DNA from: Mycobacterium sp. ELW1
Lineage (GTDB): Bacteria > Actinomycetota > Actinomycetes > Mycobacteriales > Mycobacteriaceae
Direction: 5' to 3'
DNA length: 64,000 bases
Assembly: GCF_008329905.1 (NCBI RefSeq)
Contig: NZ_CP032155.1
Location: 4,092,001 to 4,156,000 of the forward strand
Made by a program: the position numbers and the translations under genes. Shown piece after piece: positions 1 through 10,133 of this stretch. Position 1 is the stretch's first letter. The number at the start of each line of letters is the position of its first letter. The notes below the pieces were generated by a model. The model did not search any database. It saw only the letters and a list, made by a program, of their open reading frames with translations, and was not told the origin of the DNA.

Positions 1-881
1 CCCAGGCGGGCAAGCAGGTGGTGGCCCTGGTGGAATTGAAGGCGCGTTTCGACGAGCAGGCCAACATCAAGTGGGCCCGCACGCTGGAAGATGCGGGCGT
101 GCATGTCGTTTACGGCCTGATCGGGTTGAAGACCCACTGCAAGACCTGCCTGGTGGTGCGCCGCGAGGGCTCGACCATCCGTCGCTACTGCCATATCGGC
201 ACCGGCAACTACAACCCGAAAACCGCGCGACTGTATGAGGACGTCGGCTTGATCACCGCCGCGCCCGACATCGGCGCGGACCTGACGGATCTGTTCAATT
301 CCCTTACCGGCTACTCCCGCAAGGTCAGCTATCGCAACCTGCTGGTGGCCCCGCACGGGGTGCGCAAGGGAATCATCGAGCGCATCGAACGCGAGATCGA
401 AGCGCACCGCCAGGGCGAGAGCGGCCGGATCAGGCTGAAAGCCAACGCCCTTGTCGACGAACAGGTCATCGACGCGCTCTACCGCGCATCGCAGGCCGGG
501 GTCCGCGTCGAGGTGGTCGTGCGCGGCATCTGCGCCCTCAAGCCGGGCGCCGAGGGTTTCTCCGAGAACATCGTCGTGCGTTCGATTCTCGGCCGGTTTC
601 TGGAGCATTCACGGATCTTCCATTTCAACGCGATCAACGAGTTCTTCATCGGCAGCGCCGACATGATGCACCGCAATCTCGATCGGCGCGTCGAGGTGAT
701 GGCACAGGTGAAAGATCCCCGGCTCACGGCACATCTCGACGAGATCTTCGAATCGGCGATGGATCCCTCGACACGATGCTGGGAGCTGGGACCCGAGGGT
801 CACTGGACCGCGGCGCCGCAAGACGGCAGGCAAGTCCGGGACCACCAGGTGTGGCTGATGGAACGTCATCGGCAGCGCTGA
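1..881 (+). CDS. ppk: Polyphosphate kinase 1, C-terminal part (5' end outside window)
   Basis: Makes long-chain polyphosphate reversibly from ATP in the cytoplasm. The reading frame is open from the left edge to the TGA at 881, so only about the last 290 residues are present. The visible part carries both phospholipase-D-like catalytic halves. One is an H-x-K motif in GLKTHCK, the region of the autophosphorylated histidine of the family. The other is a second histidine in [23 protein letters not shown] and the Asn/Arg-rich segments between them are typical of PPK1. mutT1 follows on the same strand after a 70-nt gap, the same pair as Rv2984-Rv2985 of M. tuberculosis. The product name is secure; the true start is not in the window. 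Confidence 0.96.
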   Translation, partial: QAGKQVVALVELKARFDEQANIKWARTLEDAGVHVVYGLIGLKTHCKTCLVVRREGSTIRRYCHIGTGNYNPKTARLYEDVGLITAAPDIGADLTDLFNSLTGYSRKVSYRNLLVAPHGVRKGIIERIEREIEAHRQGESGRIRLKANALVDEQVIDALYRASQAGVRVEVVVRGICALKPGAEGFSENIVVRSILGRFLEHSRIFHFNAINEFFIGSADMMHRNLDRRVEVMAQVKDPRLTAHLDEIFESAMDPSTRCWELGPEGHWTAAPQDGRQVRDHQVWLMERHRQR

Positions 882-951
882 GTGCATTCCCCGTTGCGAC
901 CCACCAGATCCGGTCCCGCACAGGGCCCCGAATTGATTTGCGGGAGTTGAC

Positions 952-1917
952 GTGGCCAAGAGAGCGTCGAATGACAGCTCGAGGACCAAATCGACGAAGA
1001 AGGCAGCGACAAAGAACGGCAAGACGCTCAAGCGTCGGGTAATTGCCGCCGGTGCCGCGCTGTGGCGACACGATCCCGCCACGGGCGAATTACACGTCGC
1101 AGTGATTCATCGGCCGCGCTACGACGACTGGTCGCTGCCCAAAGGCAAAGTGGATCCGGGCGAAAACGAACCCATCGCCGCGGTGCGCGAAATCTGGGAG
1201 GAAACCGGTCAGCGGTCTCAGCTGGGCCGGCGCCTGATCCAGACGCACTACCCGATCCCGCAGGGGACCAAGATCGTTCACTACTGGACGGCACGAGCGC
1301 TGGGCGGCGAATTCACGCCCAACGCCGAAGTCGATCTGCTGGAGTGGCTGCCGGTCGCCGACGCGGCGCAGCGTCTTACCTACCCACACGACCGGGAAGT
1401 GCTGAAGGCGTTCGCCAAACAACCGGCCGACACCACGACGGTGTTGATCGTCCGGCACGGAACCGCGGGCATCAAGTCCCGCTACAAGGGCGACGACCGC
1501 AGCCGCCCGCTGGACAAGAACGGTCGCGCACAAGCGGAGTCGTTGGCCGGCCAGCTGATGACGTTCGGGGCAACCGACGTCTACGCGGCCGATCGGGCTC
1601 GCTGCTTTCAGACGGTCGAACCGCTTGCGCAGGAACTGGGCGTGACGATCTCCGCCGAGGCCAGCCTCACCGAAGAGGCGTACGCCGCCGATCCGGACGC
1701 CGCACACAACCGCATCATCAAGATCGCCGCACAAGGCGGAACACCGGTCATCTGCACGCAGGGCAAGGTGATTCCCTACCTGCTGGCCTGGTGGCGCGGT
1801 ACCGACAAGCCGGACAAGTCACGGAACCGCAAGGGCAGCACCTGGGTGCTGTCCCTGGCCGGCGACCGGGTCGTGGCCGCCGACTACATCGACAGTCCAC
1901 TGGCAACACGCCCCTGA
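952..1917 (+). CDS. mutT1: MutT1-type Nudix hydrolase with C-terminal histidine-phosphatase domain
   Basis: Sanitises oxidised nucleotides. In the M. tuberculosis homologue the Nudix domain converts 8-oxo-(d)GTP to the diphosphate and the second domain removes a further phosphate from 8-oxo-GDP. The 321-residue protein starts at GTG 952, preceded by a GGGAG box. It has a Lys/Ser-rich N-terminus of about 25 residues. The Nudix box lies at residues 65-87 and keeps the REIWEE core (79-84). The phosphatase domain opens with the RHG catalytic motif at 168-170. The two-domain layout separates it from single-domain MutT proteins. It converges on hupB across a strong hairpin. Confidence 0.93.
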   Translation: MAKRASNDSSRTKSTKKAATKNGKTLKRRVIAAGAALWRHDPATGELHVAVIHRPRYDDWSLPKGKVDPGENEPIAAVREIWEETGQRSQLGRRLIQTHYPIPQGTKIVHYWTARALGGEFTPNAEVDLLEWLPVADAAQRLTYPHDREVLKAFAKQPADTTTVLIVRHGTAGIKSRYKGDDRSRPLDKNGRAQAESLAGQLMTFGATDVYAADRARCFQTVEPLAQELGVTISAEASLTEEAYAADPDAAHNRIIKIAAQGGTPVICTQGKVIPYLLAWWRGTDKPDKSRNRKGSTWVLSLAGDRVVAADYIDSPLATRP

Positions 1918-1922
1918 CACGC

Positions 1923-1957
1923 GAATACGCCGCGGGCGTTGAGCCCGCGGCGTATTC
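1923..1957. terminator. Perfect 15-bp stem between mutT1 and hupB
   Basis: Bases 1923-1937 pair without mismatch with 1943-1957 around a 5-nt loop. The hairpin sits 5 nt after the mutT1 stop and 11 nt from the convergent hupB stop. It is symmetrical, so it can serve both genes. On the + side it is followed by CAACTTCAGCTTTT, a weak T-rich tail. Confidence 0.8.
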
Positions 1958-1968
1958 AACTTCAGCTT

Positions 1969-2631
1969 TTAGCGACGGCCCTTCTTGGCCGGAGCCTTCT
2001 TGGCCGGTGCAGCCTTCTTGGCCGGTGCGGCCTTCTTGGCGGGCGCGGCCTTCTTGGCCGGAGCCTTCTTGGCCGGTGCAGCCTTCTTGGCGGGCGCGGC
2101 CTTCTTGGCCGGAGCCTTCTTAGCCGGTGCAGCCTTCTTGGCGGGCGCGGCCTTCTTGGCCGGTGCGGCCTTCTTGGCCGGTGCAGCCTTCTTGGCCGGT
2201 GCGGCCTTCTTGGCCGGAGCCGCCTTCTTGGCCGGAGCCTTGGTAGCAGCCTTCTTCACGACCGCCTTGCGAACGGCCTTCTTGGCCGCTGCCTTCTTGA
2301 CGGGTCCGCCGACAGCACCGCGCTTGACGGCGGGGCCCTCCGAAGGAAGCTTCTGTGAACCAGAGACAACGGCCTTGAATTGAGCGCCGGGACGGAAAGC
2401 GGGAACGGAAGTCGGCTTCACTTTGACGGTTTCGCCGGTGCGCGGGTTGCGCGCCACACGAGCGGCACGACGCCGCTGCTCGAAAACGCCGAAGCCCGTG
2501 ATGGTCACGCTGTCGCCCTTGTGCACCGCGCGCACAATGGTGTCGACGACGTTCTCCACCGCCAGGGTTGCCTGCCGACGATCTGAGCCCAATTTCTCCG
2601 TGAGTACGTCGATGAGCTCTGCTTTGTTCAT
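1969..2631 (-). CDS. hupB: Histone-like DNA-binding protein HupB (MDP1/Hlp) with basic PAKKA tail
   Basis: Nucleoid-associated protein that bends and compacts DNA. Residues 1-90 form the HU fold; it starts [10 protein letters not shown] and contains the beta-arm segment [13 protein letters not shown] and the FRPG motif. Residues from about 110 to 220 are a histone-H1-like low-complexity tail built almost only from PAKKAA and PAKKA units and ending GRR. Mycobacterial HupB proteins share this two-part layout, and the tail is known to be a site of lysine modification and non-specific DNA binding. At 220 residues it is close to the M. tuberculosis protein (about 214). It is convergent with mutT1 and monocistronic in this view. 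Confidence 0.95.
   Translation of the reverse strand: MNKAELIDVLTEKLGSDRRQATLAVENVVDTIVRAVHKGDSVTITGFGVFEQRRRAARVARNPRTGETVKVKPTSVPAFRPGAQFKAVVSGSQKLPSEGPAVKRGAVGGPVKKAAAKKAVRKAVVKKAATKAPAKKAAPAKKAAPAKKAAPAKKAAPAKKAAPAKKAAPAKKAPAKKAAPAKKAAPAKKAPAKKAAPAKKAAPAKKAAPAKKAPAKKGRR
1976..2245. repeat. Tandem 15/18-bp repeats encoding the [11 protein letters not shown] tail of hupB
   Basis: The + strand shows a run of near-identical units (gccttcttggccgg type) for about 270 bp. They code for roughly 15 Pro-Ala-Lys-Lys units. Units alternate between 5 and 6 residues, which points to slippage or unequal crossing-over. Copy number is likely to vary between strains and is hard to assemble from short reads. 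Confidence 0.85.
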
Positions 2632-2830
2632 TCAATTCCTCCGAAGCCAGTGGTCCACTTTGGACCGACTGCAGAACACGGTAAACCCAAGAGCTGCAGA
2701 TTTCCAAGAGCCACGCCCAATTTCAGGCATTACTTAGGAGGATTTCAGCAATCCGCTTGCCGCCCTAGGGCGGTGATTTCAAGGCGTCCGAACCCCGGTT
2801 TTGGCGCGGGATTTCGGCGTCCCGCGTCGT
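2632..2830. promoter_or_regulatory. hupB upstream region with a 14-bp palindrome
   Basis: These 199 bp lie between leuD and hupB, both on the minus strand. They must hold the hupB promoter and the end of the leuCD transcript. The only clear element is the perfect palindrome CCGCCCTAGGGCGG at 2760-2773. It could be a terminator stem or an operator; there is no T-run beside it. GGAG-like sequence just before the hupB ATG serves as its ribosome binding site. Confidence 0.45.
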
Positions 2831-3427
2831 TCAGGAGGGCGTCGTAATGCGCGGCTTCCACCTCGGACGGGCCTCCTCGAAGGCCGCGATTTCATCGCGT
2901 TTCCGCAGCGTAAGGCCGATATCGTCGAGGCCTTCCAGCAGTCTCCATGCCGTGTAATCGTCAATCGTGAACGGCACCACGGCTGTTCCCGCGGTGATAT
3001 TTCGATCTTGAAGATTCACAGTCAGTTCCAGCCCCGGATTCTGCTCGATGAGCTTCCACAAAAGTTCAACATCATCTTGAGCGACTTCGGCGGCCAGCAG
3101 CCCGGCCTTGCCGGCGTTGCCGCGAAAGATGTCGGCGAAACGGGATGAGATGACGACCCGGAATCCGAAGTCCATGAGCGCCCAGACCGCATGCTCGCGC
3201 GACGAGCCGGTGCCGAAGTCCGGTCCTGCCACCAGAACCGAACCCCGGTCGAAGGGGCTCAGATTCAGAACGAAAGAAGGATCGTTGCGCCACGCGGCGA
3301 ACAAGCCATCCTCGAAACCCGTTCTGGTGACCCGCTTCAAATACACCGCCGGAATGATCTGGTCGGTGTCGACATTGGACCGTCGCAACGGAACACCGAT
3401 GCCGGTGTGGGTGTGAAATGCATCCAT
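2831..3427 (-). CDS. leuD: 3-isopropylmalate dehydratase small subunit
   Basis: Small subunit of isopropylmalate isomerase, which converts 2- to 3-isopropylmalate in leucine synthesis. The 198-residue length fits the family. Characteristic segments are [17 protein letters not shown] near the start, [13 protein letters not shown] in the middle (the substrate-recognition loop) and [12 protein letters not shown]. An AAGGAGAA box precedes ATG 3427. It follows leuC by 19 nt on the same strand, so the two are co-transcribed and form one enzyme. Confidence 0.97.
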   Translation of the reverse strand: MDAFHTHTGIGVPLRRSNVDTDQIIPAVYLKRVTRTGFEDGLFAAWRNDPSFVLNLSPFDRGSVLVAGPDFGTGSSREHAVWALMDFGFRVVISSRFADIFRGNAGKAGLLAAEVAQDDVELLWKLIEQNPGLELTVNLQDRNITAGTAVVPFTIDDYTAWRLLEGLDDIGLTLRKRDEIAAFEEARPRWKPRITTPS

Positions 3428-3446
3428 CGTGTTCTCCTTAGCAGGT

Positions 3447-4880
3447 CTATTTTTCGAGATCGGCAGGCGAGGACAGCGTTCCGCGCACTGCGGTCGCCGC
3501 CGCGACCGCGGGCGAAACGAGGTGCGTCCGCCCGCCCTTGCCCTGCCGGCCTTCGAAATTCCGGTTGGACGTCGACGCGCAGCGCTCCCCCGGCGCCAAC
3601 TGATCAGGGTTCATACCCAGGCACATCGAGCAGCCCGCCTGGCGCCAATCGGCGCCGGCGGCGGTGAAGATCTCGCCCAGCCCTTCACTTTCGGCCTGCG
3701 CGCGCACCCGCATCGACCCCGGAACGATCAGCATGCGCACCCCGTCGGCGACCTTGCGGCCACGCAGCACGTCGGCCACCACCCGCAGATCTTCGATGCG
3801 CCCGTTCGTGCACGACCCGACGAAGACGGCGTCCACGCCGACCTCACGCATCGGAGTGCCCGCCCGAAGGTCCATGTATGCCAACGCCTTCTCGGCGGAC
3901 TGGCGCTCGGCATCGCTGGTCATCAACTCGGGATCGGGCACCGAGGCGGCCAGCGGAACACCCTGGCCGGGATTCGTGCCCCACGTGACGAAGGGACTCA
4001 GCGTGGTGGCGTCGATGTAGACCTCGGCGTCGAATTCGGCGCCCTCGTCGGTCTTCAGCGCCTCCCACGCGGTCACGGCCGCGTCCCAGTCGGCGCCGGT
4101 CGGCGCGTAGGGACGGCCCCGCAGGAACTCATAGGTCGTCTCGTCCGGCGCGACCAACCCGGCGCGCGCGCCGGCCTCGATGCTCATATTGCAGATCGTC
4201 ATCCGGCTTTCCATCGACAGCGATTCGATGGTGCTGCCCCGATATTCGATGACATAACCCTGACCGCCGCCGGTGCCGATCTTGGCGATCACAGCCAGAA
4301 TGATGTCCTTGGCACTCACCCCGGGTGGCAGTTCACCGTCGACATTGACCGCCATCGTCTTGAACGGGCGCAGCGGAAGTGTCTGGGTGGCAAGCACATG
4401 CTCGACCTCGGACGTGCCGATCCCCATCGCGATGGCGCCGAACGCACCGTGAGTGGAGGTGTGGCTGTCCCCGCACACGATCGTCATGCCGGGCTGGGTC
4501 AGTCCCAGCTGGGGACCCATCACGTGAACGATGCCCTGCTCGACATCTCCCATCGGATGCAGCCGCACTCCGAATTCGGCGCAGTTGTGGCGCAGGGTCT
4601 CGACTTGGGTTCGGGAGATCGGGTCGGCGATCGGCTTGTCGATGTCGACCGTCGGAACGTTGTGGTCCTCGGTGGCGATCGTGAGATCCGGTCGGTGCAC
4701 CGGACGTCCCGCGAGTCGCAGCCCGTCGAAAGCCTGCGGGCTGGTCACCTCGTGGATGAGATGGAGGTCGATGTAGATCAGGTCGGGTTCACGTGATGAG
4801 CCGGTGCCGGTTCCGGCGACCACCACGTGGTCGTCCCACACCTTCTCGGGCAGTGTCCTGGGCTTGTCGGACTGAGCCAT
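3447..4880 (-). CDS. leuC: 3-isopropylmalate dehydratase large subunit
   Basis: Catalytic, iron-sulfur subunit of isopropylmalate isomerase (aconitase family). At 477 residues it has normal length. The [4Fe-4S] ligands are visible as the Cys in [10 protein letters not shown] and the pair in [22 protein letters not shown] is the conserved substrate loop near residue 140. The gene is first in the leuCD operon and diverges from an IclR-family regulator 75 bp away. This is the arrangement of Rv2987c-Rv2989, where the regulator probably controls leuCD. Confidence 0.97.
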   Translation of the reverse strand: MAQSDKPRTLPEKVWDDHVVVAGTGTGSSREPDLIYIDLHLIHEVTSPQAFDGLRLAGRPVHRPDLTIATEDHNVPTVDIDKPIADPISRTQVETLRHNCAEFGVRLHPMGDVEQGIVHVMGPQLGLTQPGMTIVCGDSHTSTHGAFGAIAMGIGTSEVEHVLATQTLPLRPFKTMAVNVDGELPPGVSAKDIILAVIAKIGTGGGQGYVIEYRGSTIESLSMESRMTICNMSIEAGARAGLVAPDETTYEFLRGRPYAPTGADWDAAVTAWEALKTDEGAEFDAEVYIDATTLSPFVTWGTNPGQGVPLAASVPDPELMTSDAERQSAEKALAYMDLRAGTPMREVGVDAVFVGSCTNGRIEDLRVVADVLRGRKVADGVRMLIVPGSMRVRAQAESEGLGEIFTAAGADWRQAGCSMCLGMNPDQLAPGERCASTSNRNFEGRQGKGGRTHLVSPAVAAATAVRGTLSSPADLEK

Positions 4881-4903
4881 GGGTTCTCACTTCACTTCTC
4901 GAT

Positions 4904-4955
4904 TCCCGGAACACGAAAGTGGCTATCTCACATTTCGGGACGTTAGTATCTCTCT
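4904..4955. promoter_or_regulatory. leuC/iclR divergent control region; probable leaderless iclR promoter
   Basis: A TAGTAT -10-like box at 4944-4949 lies 6 nt before the ATG at 4956. The iclR transcript would therefore start at or next to its start codon and be leaderless. A 7-of-8 inverted repeat, TCCCGGAA (4904-4911) against TTTCGGGA (4933-4940), is the best operator candidate between the two genes. The placement of the promoter is inference; the motifs are read directly. Confidence 0.45.
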
Positions 4956-5657
4956 ATGAGACAGGATAGCGGCATCGGCGTGCTCGACAAAGCCGTGGGC
5001 GTACTGCACTCAATCGCCGAGTCCCCCTGCGGGTTGGCCGAACTCTGTGAGCGCACCGGCCTGCCCCGTGCGACCGCCCACCGGCTTGCCGCAGGCCTGG
5101 AAGTCCACCGCTTACTGGCTCGCGACACCGCGGGACGGTGGCGACTCGGACCCGCCATCTCCGAATTGGCCGCCCACGTCAACGATCCGCTGCTCGCCGC
5201 TGGCGCCACAGTCTTGCCGCGGCTGCGGGAGATCACCGGCGAGAGCGTGCAGCTCTACCGCCGCGAGGGCACCACGCGGATCTGTGTCGCTGCGCTGGAA
5301 CCCCCTGCCGGGCTTCGCGATACCGTGCCGGTCGGGGCGCGCCTGCCGATGACGGCAGGGTCGGGCGCGAAGGTTCTGCTGGCCTTCAGCGATACCGCCA
5401 CCCAGCAGGCCGTCCTCCCGACGGCGAAATTCACCGAACGCACCCTCGCCGAGGTCCGCCGTCGCGGCTGGGCGCAAAGCGCCGCCGAACGCGAGCCCGG
5501 GGTGGCCAGTGTGTCGGCGCCCGTACGGGATCGCACCGGCACGGTGGTGGCAGCGGTCTCGGTGTCCGGTCCGATCGACCGGATGGGCCGCAGGCCCGGC
5601 GCGCGTTGGGCAGCCGATCTATTGGCCGCCGCCGACGCACTCACCCGCCGATTGTGA
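4956..5657 (+). CDS. IclR-family transcriptional regulator, divergent from leuCD
   Basis: DNA-binding regulator of 233 residues. The N-terminal winged helix-turn-helix covers about residues 8-70 and includes LAELCERTGLPRATAHRL. The C-terminal IclR effector-binding domain (about 75-230) includes LYRREGTTRICVA and LPMTAGSGAKVLLAF. Orthologous in position to Rv2989. Its divergence from leuCD suggests it controls leucine synthesis, possibly with autoregulation. The effector cannot be read from the sequence. Confidence 0.9.
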   Translation: MRQDSGIGVLDKAVGVLHSIAESPCGLAELCERTGLPRATAHRLAAGLEVHRLLARDTAGRWRLGPAISELAAHVNDPLLAAGATVLPRLREITGESVQLYRREGTTRICVAALEPPAGLRDTVPVGARLPMTAGSGAKVLLAFSDTATQQAVLPTAKFTERTLAEVRRRGWAQSAAEREPGVASVSAPVRDRTGTVVAAVSVSGPIDRMGRRPGARWAADLLAAADALTRRL

Positions 5658-5699
5658 TCCCCGCGACAGCCGCGCCGTAGGGCCTGACAAACTGACGCC

Positions 5700-6197
5700 A
5701 TGGGAACCAATCAGCGCAACCAGATCGTCATGTCGGACGCCGAGGTCGCCGACTTCGTCGCACGCAGTCGCACCGGAACCATGGCGACGATCGGACCCGA
5801 CGGCCAGCCGCATCTCGTGGCCATGTGGTACGGCGTTCTCGACGGCGAGATCTGGGTTGAGACGAAGGCCAAGTCGCAGAAGGCCGTGAACCTGCGTCGC
5901 GACCCGCGGGTGAGCTTCCTCATCGAGGACGGCGACACCTATGACAGCCTGCGCGGCGTCTCCTTCGAGGGGGTCGCCGAGATCGTCGAGGACCCCGACA
6001 CCATCTTCAAAGTCGGCGTCAGCGTGTGGGAGCGCTACAACGGCCCCTACACCGACGACCTCAAGCCGGCCGTCGACATGATGATGAACAAGCGTGTGGC
6101 GGTGCGCATTGTGGCCAAGCGCACCCGATCCTGGGATCACGGCAAGCTCGGCTTGCCCCCGATGCCCTTGGCGGGCTCGACCGCGCCGGCGGACTAA
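5700..6197 (+). CDS. Split-barrel flavin/F420-binding protein (PPOX/FDOR family, Rv2991 type)
   Basis: A 165-residue protein with the pyridoxamine-5'-phosphate-oxidase-like split barrel. Markers are FVARSRTGTMATIGPDGQPH at the N-terminus, VETKAKSQKAVNLRRDPRVS (the usual cofactor-phosphate-binding segment) and RIVAKRTRSWDHGKL at the C-terminus. Mycobacterial members of this branch often bind deazaflavin F420 rather than FMN. The exact cofactor and substrate are unknown. It stands alone on the + strand after iclR, and its transcript ends at a 12-bp hairpin facing the tRNA genes. Confidence 0.82.
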   Translation: MGTNQRNQIVMSDAEVADFVARSRTGTMATIGPDGQPHLVAMWYGVLDGEIWVETKAKSQKAVNLRRDPRVSFLIEDGDTYDSLRGVSFEGVAEIVEDPDTIFKVGVSVWERYNGPYTDDLKPAVDMMMNKRVAVRIVAKRTRSWDHGKLGLPPMPLAGSTAPAD

Positions 6198-6215
6198 TTC
6201 GGCGGAGAAACGACG

Positions 6216-6242
6216 AATCGCCCGGTCGATGACCGGGCGATT
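6216..6242. terminator. 12-bp hairpin between the split-barrel gene and tRNA-Glu
   Basis: AATCGCCCGGTC pairs perfectly with GACCGGGCGATT around a GAT loop, and TGATTT follows. It lies 18 nt after the stop of the + strand gene and just beyond the 3' end of the minus-strand tRNA-Glu. It can end transcription from both sides. Confidence 0.8.
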
Positions 6243-6247
6243 TGATT

Positions 6248-6323
6248 TGGTAGCCCCGATGGGATTCGAACCCACGCTACCGCCGTGAGAGGGCGGCGTC
6301 CTAGGCCGCTAGACGACGGGGCC
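6248..6323 (-). tRNA. tRNA-Glu (anticodon CTC)
   Basis: Reads 5'-GGCCCCG at 6323 and ends with an encoded CCA at 6248-6250. The anticodon stem CCGCC/GGCGG encloses the loop CTCTCAC, giving anticodon CTC (Glu, GAG). The T-arm carries GGTTCGAATCC. The acceptor stem is complete with a G-T pair at 1-72. It lies downstream of gltX, whose product charges it. Confidence 0.97.
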
Positions 6324-6398
6324 AGAACCAAATCCGTGGCGCGCCGTGCGGCGCACCGGCTTGCCAGCATAGCCCAGAGGGCGTTGCCGACATAATTG

Positions 6399-6470
6399 CT
6401 GGGGTACCAGGACTCGAACCTAGAATGAGGGAATCAGAATCCCTAGTGTTGCCAATTACACCATACCCCA
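6399..6470 (-). tRNA. tRNA-Gln (anticodon CTG)
   Basis: The 72-nt gene has acceptor arms TGGGGTA and TACCCCA, the anticodon loop TTCTGAT (anticodon CTG, Gln) and the T-loop GGTTCGAGTCC. CCA is not encoded. In mycobacteria Gln-tRNA is made by GluRS mischarging followed by GatCAB amidation. Both gltX and gatA, gatB and gatC lie in this window. Confidence 0.97.
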
Positions 6471-6573
6471 TCACCGACCTATAACCGCTGGTCAAGCGAC
6501 CTTTTCCTGGTTTCCCAGGGAGTGAAGGCCGCTCCGCCGTGGTTGCGGGCCGACGAGCAGACTATCAAAGATT

Positions 6574-8064
6574 TTACCCGTCTTTTTCGGGCCCCCCGGC
6601 CTGCTCGTGCGCTCCCCGCAGTCGCTGCAGGCTGCGGTCACGACCGAGCAGTTCCAGGGACTCGAACAGCGGCGGGCTGATCGTGGATCCGGTCACAGCG
6701 ACCCGGATCGGGCCGAACGCCTTGCGCGGCTTGAGTTCGAGACCCTCCAGCAGCGCGGCCTTCAGCGCCTCCTCGATGGCCGGCGTCGACCACTGCGCCA
6801 CCGCGTCGAGCGCGGTGATCGCCGCGGCCAGCACCGGTGCCGCCTCGGGGCCGAGTTCCTTGGCGGCCGCCTTGGGGTCCAGCTCGTAGGCGTCGTCGTC
6901 GAAGAACTTCAGCAGTGACCACCCGTCGGAGAGCACCACGATGCGGGTCTGCACCAGCTGCGCGGCGGTGGCGAAACCCGCGTCGTCGAGCCCGGTGTCG
7001 TGGCCGTGCGCGTCGAAGTAGGCGCGCAACCGCGCGGCGAACTCCGCCTCGTCGAGACGGCGAATGTGCTCGGCGTTGATCGCATCGGCCTTCTTCTGGT
7101 CGAAGCGTGCCGGGTTGGAGTTGACGTCGACGACGTCGAAGGCGGCGACCATCTCGTCGAGTGTGAAGATGTCCCGGTCCTGGGCGATCCCCCACCCCAA
7201 CAGCGCCAGATAGTTCAGCAGCCCCTCGGGAAGGAATCCCCGATCGCGGTGCAGGAACAGGTTGGACTCCGGGTCACGCTTGGACAGCTTCTTGGTGCCC
7301 TCCCCCAACACCGGTGGCAGGTGCGCGAATTCGGGCACCCGGTCGGCCACCCCGATACGGATGAGCGCCTGGTACAGCGCGATCTGACGCGGCGTCGAGG
7401 GCAGCAGATCCTCACCGCGCAGCACGTGGGTGATCTTCATCAGTGCGTCGTCGACCGGATTGACCAAGGTGTACAACGGTTCTCCCGTCGCCCGGGTCAG
7501 AGCGAAGTCGGGAACCGTGCCTGCGGCGAACGTGGTGGTGCCGCGAACCAGGTCGTGCCAGCTGATGTCCTCGTCCGGCATCCGCAGCCGCATGACCGCG
7601 TTGCGCCCCTCGGCAGCGAAGGCGGCGCGCTGCTCGTCGGTCAGGTCGCGGTCGTAATTGTCATAGCCCAGTTTGGGATTGCGGCCCGCCGCCACGTGTC
7701 GGGCCTCGACTTCCTCCGGCGTGGAGTACGCCAGGTAGGCCTCGCCGGAGTCGAGCAGACGCGCCAGCACATCGCGGTAGAGCTCGGTGCGTTGCGACTG
7801 CCGGTACGGCTCGTGCGGCCCGCCCACCTCCGGGCCCTCGTCCCAGTCCAGACCCAGCCACCGCAACGCTTCAAGCAATGCGGCATAGCTTTCCTCGGAG
7901 TCGCGCGCGGCGTCGGTGTCCTCGATGCGGAACACGAACGTGCCACCGGTGTGCCGGGCGTAGGCCCAATTGAACAGCGCGGTGCGCACCATCCCGACGT
8001 GCGGGATCCCGGTCGGCGACGGGCAAAACCGTACGCGCACAGTGTCATTGGCGGCCGCGGTCAT
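6574..8064 (-). CDS. gltX: Glutamyl-tRNA synthetase (non-discriminating type expected)
   Basis: Class I aminoacyl-tRNA synthetase that loads glutamate on tRNA-Glu and, in organisms using GatCAB, also on tRNA-Gln. The HIGH region is [12 protein letters not shown] near residue 15, and the KMSKS equivalent is KKLSKRD near residue 260. RIEDTD is conserved. A TTG lies one codon upstream, but ATG 8064 overlaps the stop of the upstream FAH gene (TGATG), so translation is probably coupled and this start is preferred (496 residues). The tRNA-Gln and tRNA-Glu genes follow on the same strand. Confidence 0.96.
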   Translation of the reverse strand: MTAAANDTVRVRFCPSPTGIPHVGMVRTALFNWAYARHTGGTFVFRIEDTDAARDSEESYAALLEALRWLGLDWDEGPEVGGPHEPYRQSQRTELYRDVLARLLDSGEAYLAYSTPEEVEARHVAAGRNPKLGYDNYDRDLTDEQRAAFAAEGRNAVMRLRMPDEDISWHDLVRGTTTFAAGTVPDFALTRATGEPLYTLVNPVDDALMKITHVLRGEDLLPSTPRQIALYQALIRIGVADRVPEFAHLPPVLGEGTKKLSKRDPESNLFLHRDRGFLPEGLLNYLALLGWGIAQDRDIFTLDEMVAAFDVVDVNSNPARFDQKKADAINAEHIRRLDEAEFAARLRAYFDAHGHDTGLDDAGFATAAQLVQTRIVVLSDGWSLLKFFDDDAYELDPKAAAKELGPEAAPVLAAAITALDAVAQWSTPAIEEALKAALLEGLELKPRKAFGPIRVAVTGSTISPPLFESLELLGRDRSLQRLRGAHEQAGGPEKDG

Positions 8065-8840
8065 CAATTGGCCTTTCGGATCACGGGATTGGACAACGTT
8101 CCGATGCCCTCGACGCTGATGCTGACGGTGTCGCCGTTCTCGATCGGCCCGACGCCTTCGGGTGTGCCGGTGAGAATGAGATCACCGGGCAGCAACGTCA
8201 TCACCGCCGAGATCCACTCGATGATGGCGCCGATGTCGTGAATCATCATCGAGGTTCGGCTCAGCTGGCGCACCTCGCCGTTGACCTCGGTGCGGATCTC
8301 CAGATCGGAGGGATCGAGGTCGGTCACGATCCACGGGCCGACGGGACAGAACGTGTCGTGGCCCTTCGCGCGCATCCACTGGCCGTCCGCCTTCTGCTGA
8401 TCGCGGGCGGACACGTCGTTGGCGATGGTGTAGCCGAGGATGTTCTCCGCGGCACGGGCGGCGGGGACGTCTTTGCAAGGCCGGCCGATCACCACGGCGA
8501 GTTCACCCTCGTGGTGTACCGGTGAAGCATTGGCAGGCAACTGAATTGGCACACCAGGACCGATGATCGCGGTGTTGGGCTTGAGGAAGATCACCGGATC
8601 CTCCGGCGCCTCACCGCCCATCTCCGCGATGTGCGCCGCGTAGTTCTTGCCCATGCAGACCACCTTGCTGGCCAGGATCGGCGCCAGCAGGCGCACATCA
8701 GCCAACGGCCACGTCCGGCCGGTGAACGTCGGCGTGCCGAACGGGTGTTCGGCGATTTCACGAACGATTTCGCTCCCGCGGTCCCCCTCGATACTGACGA
8801 AGGCGACCCCATCGGGGCTGGCAATTCGACCCAAACGCAT
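8064..8840 (-). CDS. Fumarylacetoacetate-hydrolase family protein (Rv2993c type)
   Basis: 258-residue hydrolase/isomerase of the FAH fold, probably acting on a 2-oxo-acid ring-cleavage product. Catalytic-domain signatures are [12 protein letters not shown], the metal-binding E-x-E type segment [12 protein letters not shown] near residue 110, and [30 protein letters not shown] closes the active site. It is coupled by a 1-nt overlap to gltX, an arrangement kept in M. tuberculosis, but there is no obvious metabolic link. The substrate is not predictable here. Confidence 0.88.
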   Translation of the reverse strand: MRLGRIASPDGVAFVSIEGDRGSEIVREIAEHPFGTPTFTGRTWPLADVRLLAPILASKVVCMGKNYAAHIAEMGGEAPEDPVIFLKPNTAIIGPGVPIQLPANASPVHHEGELAVVIGRPCKDVPAARAAENILGYTIANDVSARDQQKADGQWMRAKGHDTFCPVGPWIVTDLDPSDLEIRTEVNGEVRQLSRTSMMIHDIGAIIEWISAVMTLLPGDLILTGTPEGVGPIENGDTVSISVEGIGTLSNPVIRKAN

Positions 8841-8945
8841 GGGAACAGCCTAGTGCTCGCGCCGGCGACTCCCGCTATCACCCAGTGCTCTCATATTTTG
8901 AGAAACAGATTCAGCATTGTGGGAAACGAATGGAATCATGAACGC

Positions 8946-10133
8946 ATGGCCGTCGACACGATCAGCACCGTGCGGCGATGGATGATGCTCGTGATCGCGC
9001 TGTTCGCAACGCTGTCCGCCAACGTCTTCATCAACGGCGCCGCCTTCCTCATTCCCACGCTGCACACCACGATGGGCCTCGACCTGGCCAAGGCCAGCCT
9101 GGTGTCGGCGATGCCCAGCTTCGGGATGGTGCTGACCCTGATCCTCTGGGGTTACGTGCTGGACCGCGTCGGTGAACGCTTCGTGCTGAGCCTCGGCTCG
9201 GCACTGACTGCCACCGCGGCACTGGCTGCAGCGGCATCGCACTCGCTGATCCTGGTGAGCGTGTTCCTGTTCCTCGGCGGAACGGCGGCGGCCAGCAGCA
9301 ATTCGGCCAGCGGCCGGTTGGTGGTCGGGTGGTTTCCGCCACATCAGCGCGGACTGGTGATGGGCATTCGTCAAACCGCCCAACCACTGGGAGTGGCCGT
9401 CGGCGCGTTGGTCATTCCCCGCCTGGCCCAATCCCACGGAGTCGGGATGGCGCTGTTGTTCCCCGCGATCGTGTGCGGGGTGGCGGCGCTGGCGTGCGCC
9501 GTCGTCGTGGCCGATCCACCGCGGCCGCCGCGCGCCGAGGCGCCGGCCGAGCATCTGGCCAACCCCTACCGGGGTTCCGCCGTGCTGTGGCGCATCCACG
9601 CGGTGTCGGTGCTGCTGGTCGTACCGCAGTGCGTGGTGTGGACGTTCACCCTGGTGTGGCTGATCGCCGATCGCGGTTGGTCGGCGGAATCCGCGGGCGT
9701 GCTGGTGATGGTCGCCCAGGTTCTCGGGGCGTTGGGCCGCATCGCCGCCGGGCGCTGGTCGGACTGGATGGGCTCCCGGCTGCGCCCGATCCGGATGATC
9801 GCCGCGGCCGCGGCCGCATCGATGGCGCTGCTGGCGCTGACCGACGCCCTGCACTCGCCGCTGAGCATCGCGGTGATGGTTGTCGCCTCGGTGATCACCG
9901 TCGTCGACAACGGCTTGGCGTTCACGGCGATCGCGGAGATCGCCGGCCCGTTCTGGAGCGGGCGCGCACTGGGCACGCAGAACACCAGCCAGCTGCTGGC
10001 CGCCGGTCTCACCCCGCCGTTGTTCGGCGCACTGATCGGCGTACTGGGCTACCCGGTCGCATTCGCGGTGTGCGCGCTGTTCCCGGTGGTGGCACTGCCT
10101 TTGGTACCGACGGATCTGCCGCGCCGGGACTAA
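8946..10133 (+). CDS. Major facilitator superfamily transporter (Rv2994 type)
   Basis: 395-residue membrane protein with about 12 hydrophobic helices. The loop between helices 2 and 3 reads [11 protein letters not shown], the usual MFS motif-A position, and a related motif, [17 protein letters not shown], lies in the second half. The frame is open far upstream of 8946, but that stretch overlaps the divergent FAH gene. The ATG at 8946 ([12 protein letters not shown]) fits a cytoplasmic N-terminus before helix 1. Substrate unknown. Its TAA overlaps the TAG of convergent leuB. Confidence 0.88.
   Translation: MAVDTISTVRRWMMLVIALFATLSANVFINGAAFLIPTLHTTMGLDLAKASLVSAMPSFGMVLTLILWGYVLDRVGERFVLSLGSALTATAALAAAASHSLILVSVFLFLGGTAAASSNSASGRLVVGWFPPHQRGLVMGIRQTAQPLGVAVGALVIPRLAQSHGVGMALLFPAIVCGVAALACAVVVADPPRPPRAEAPAEHLANPYRGSAVLWRIHAVSVLLVVPQCVVWTFTLVWLIADRGWSAESAGVLVMVAQVLGALGRIAAGRWSDWMGSRLRPIRMIAAAAAASMALLALTDALHSPLSIAVMVVASVITVVDNGLAFTAIAEIAGPFWSGRALGTQNTSQLLAAGLTPPLFGALIGVLGYPVAFAVCALFPVVALPLVPTDLPRRD

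Noticed and set aside
1976-2245. Possible CRISPR array
   Set aside because: The repeats are contiguous 15/18-bp units without spacers and encode the HupB tail.
3429-4796. 455-codon + strand frame opposite leuC
   Set aside because: leuC is unmistakable on the minus strand; this is a shadow frame rich in His, Arg and Gly.
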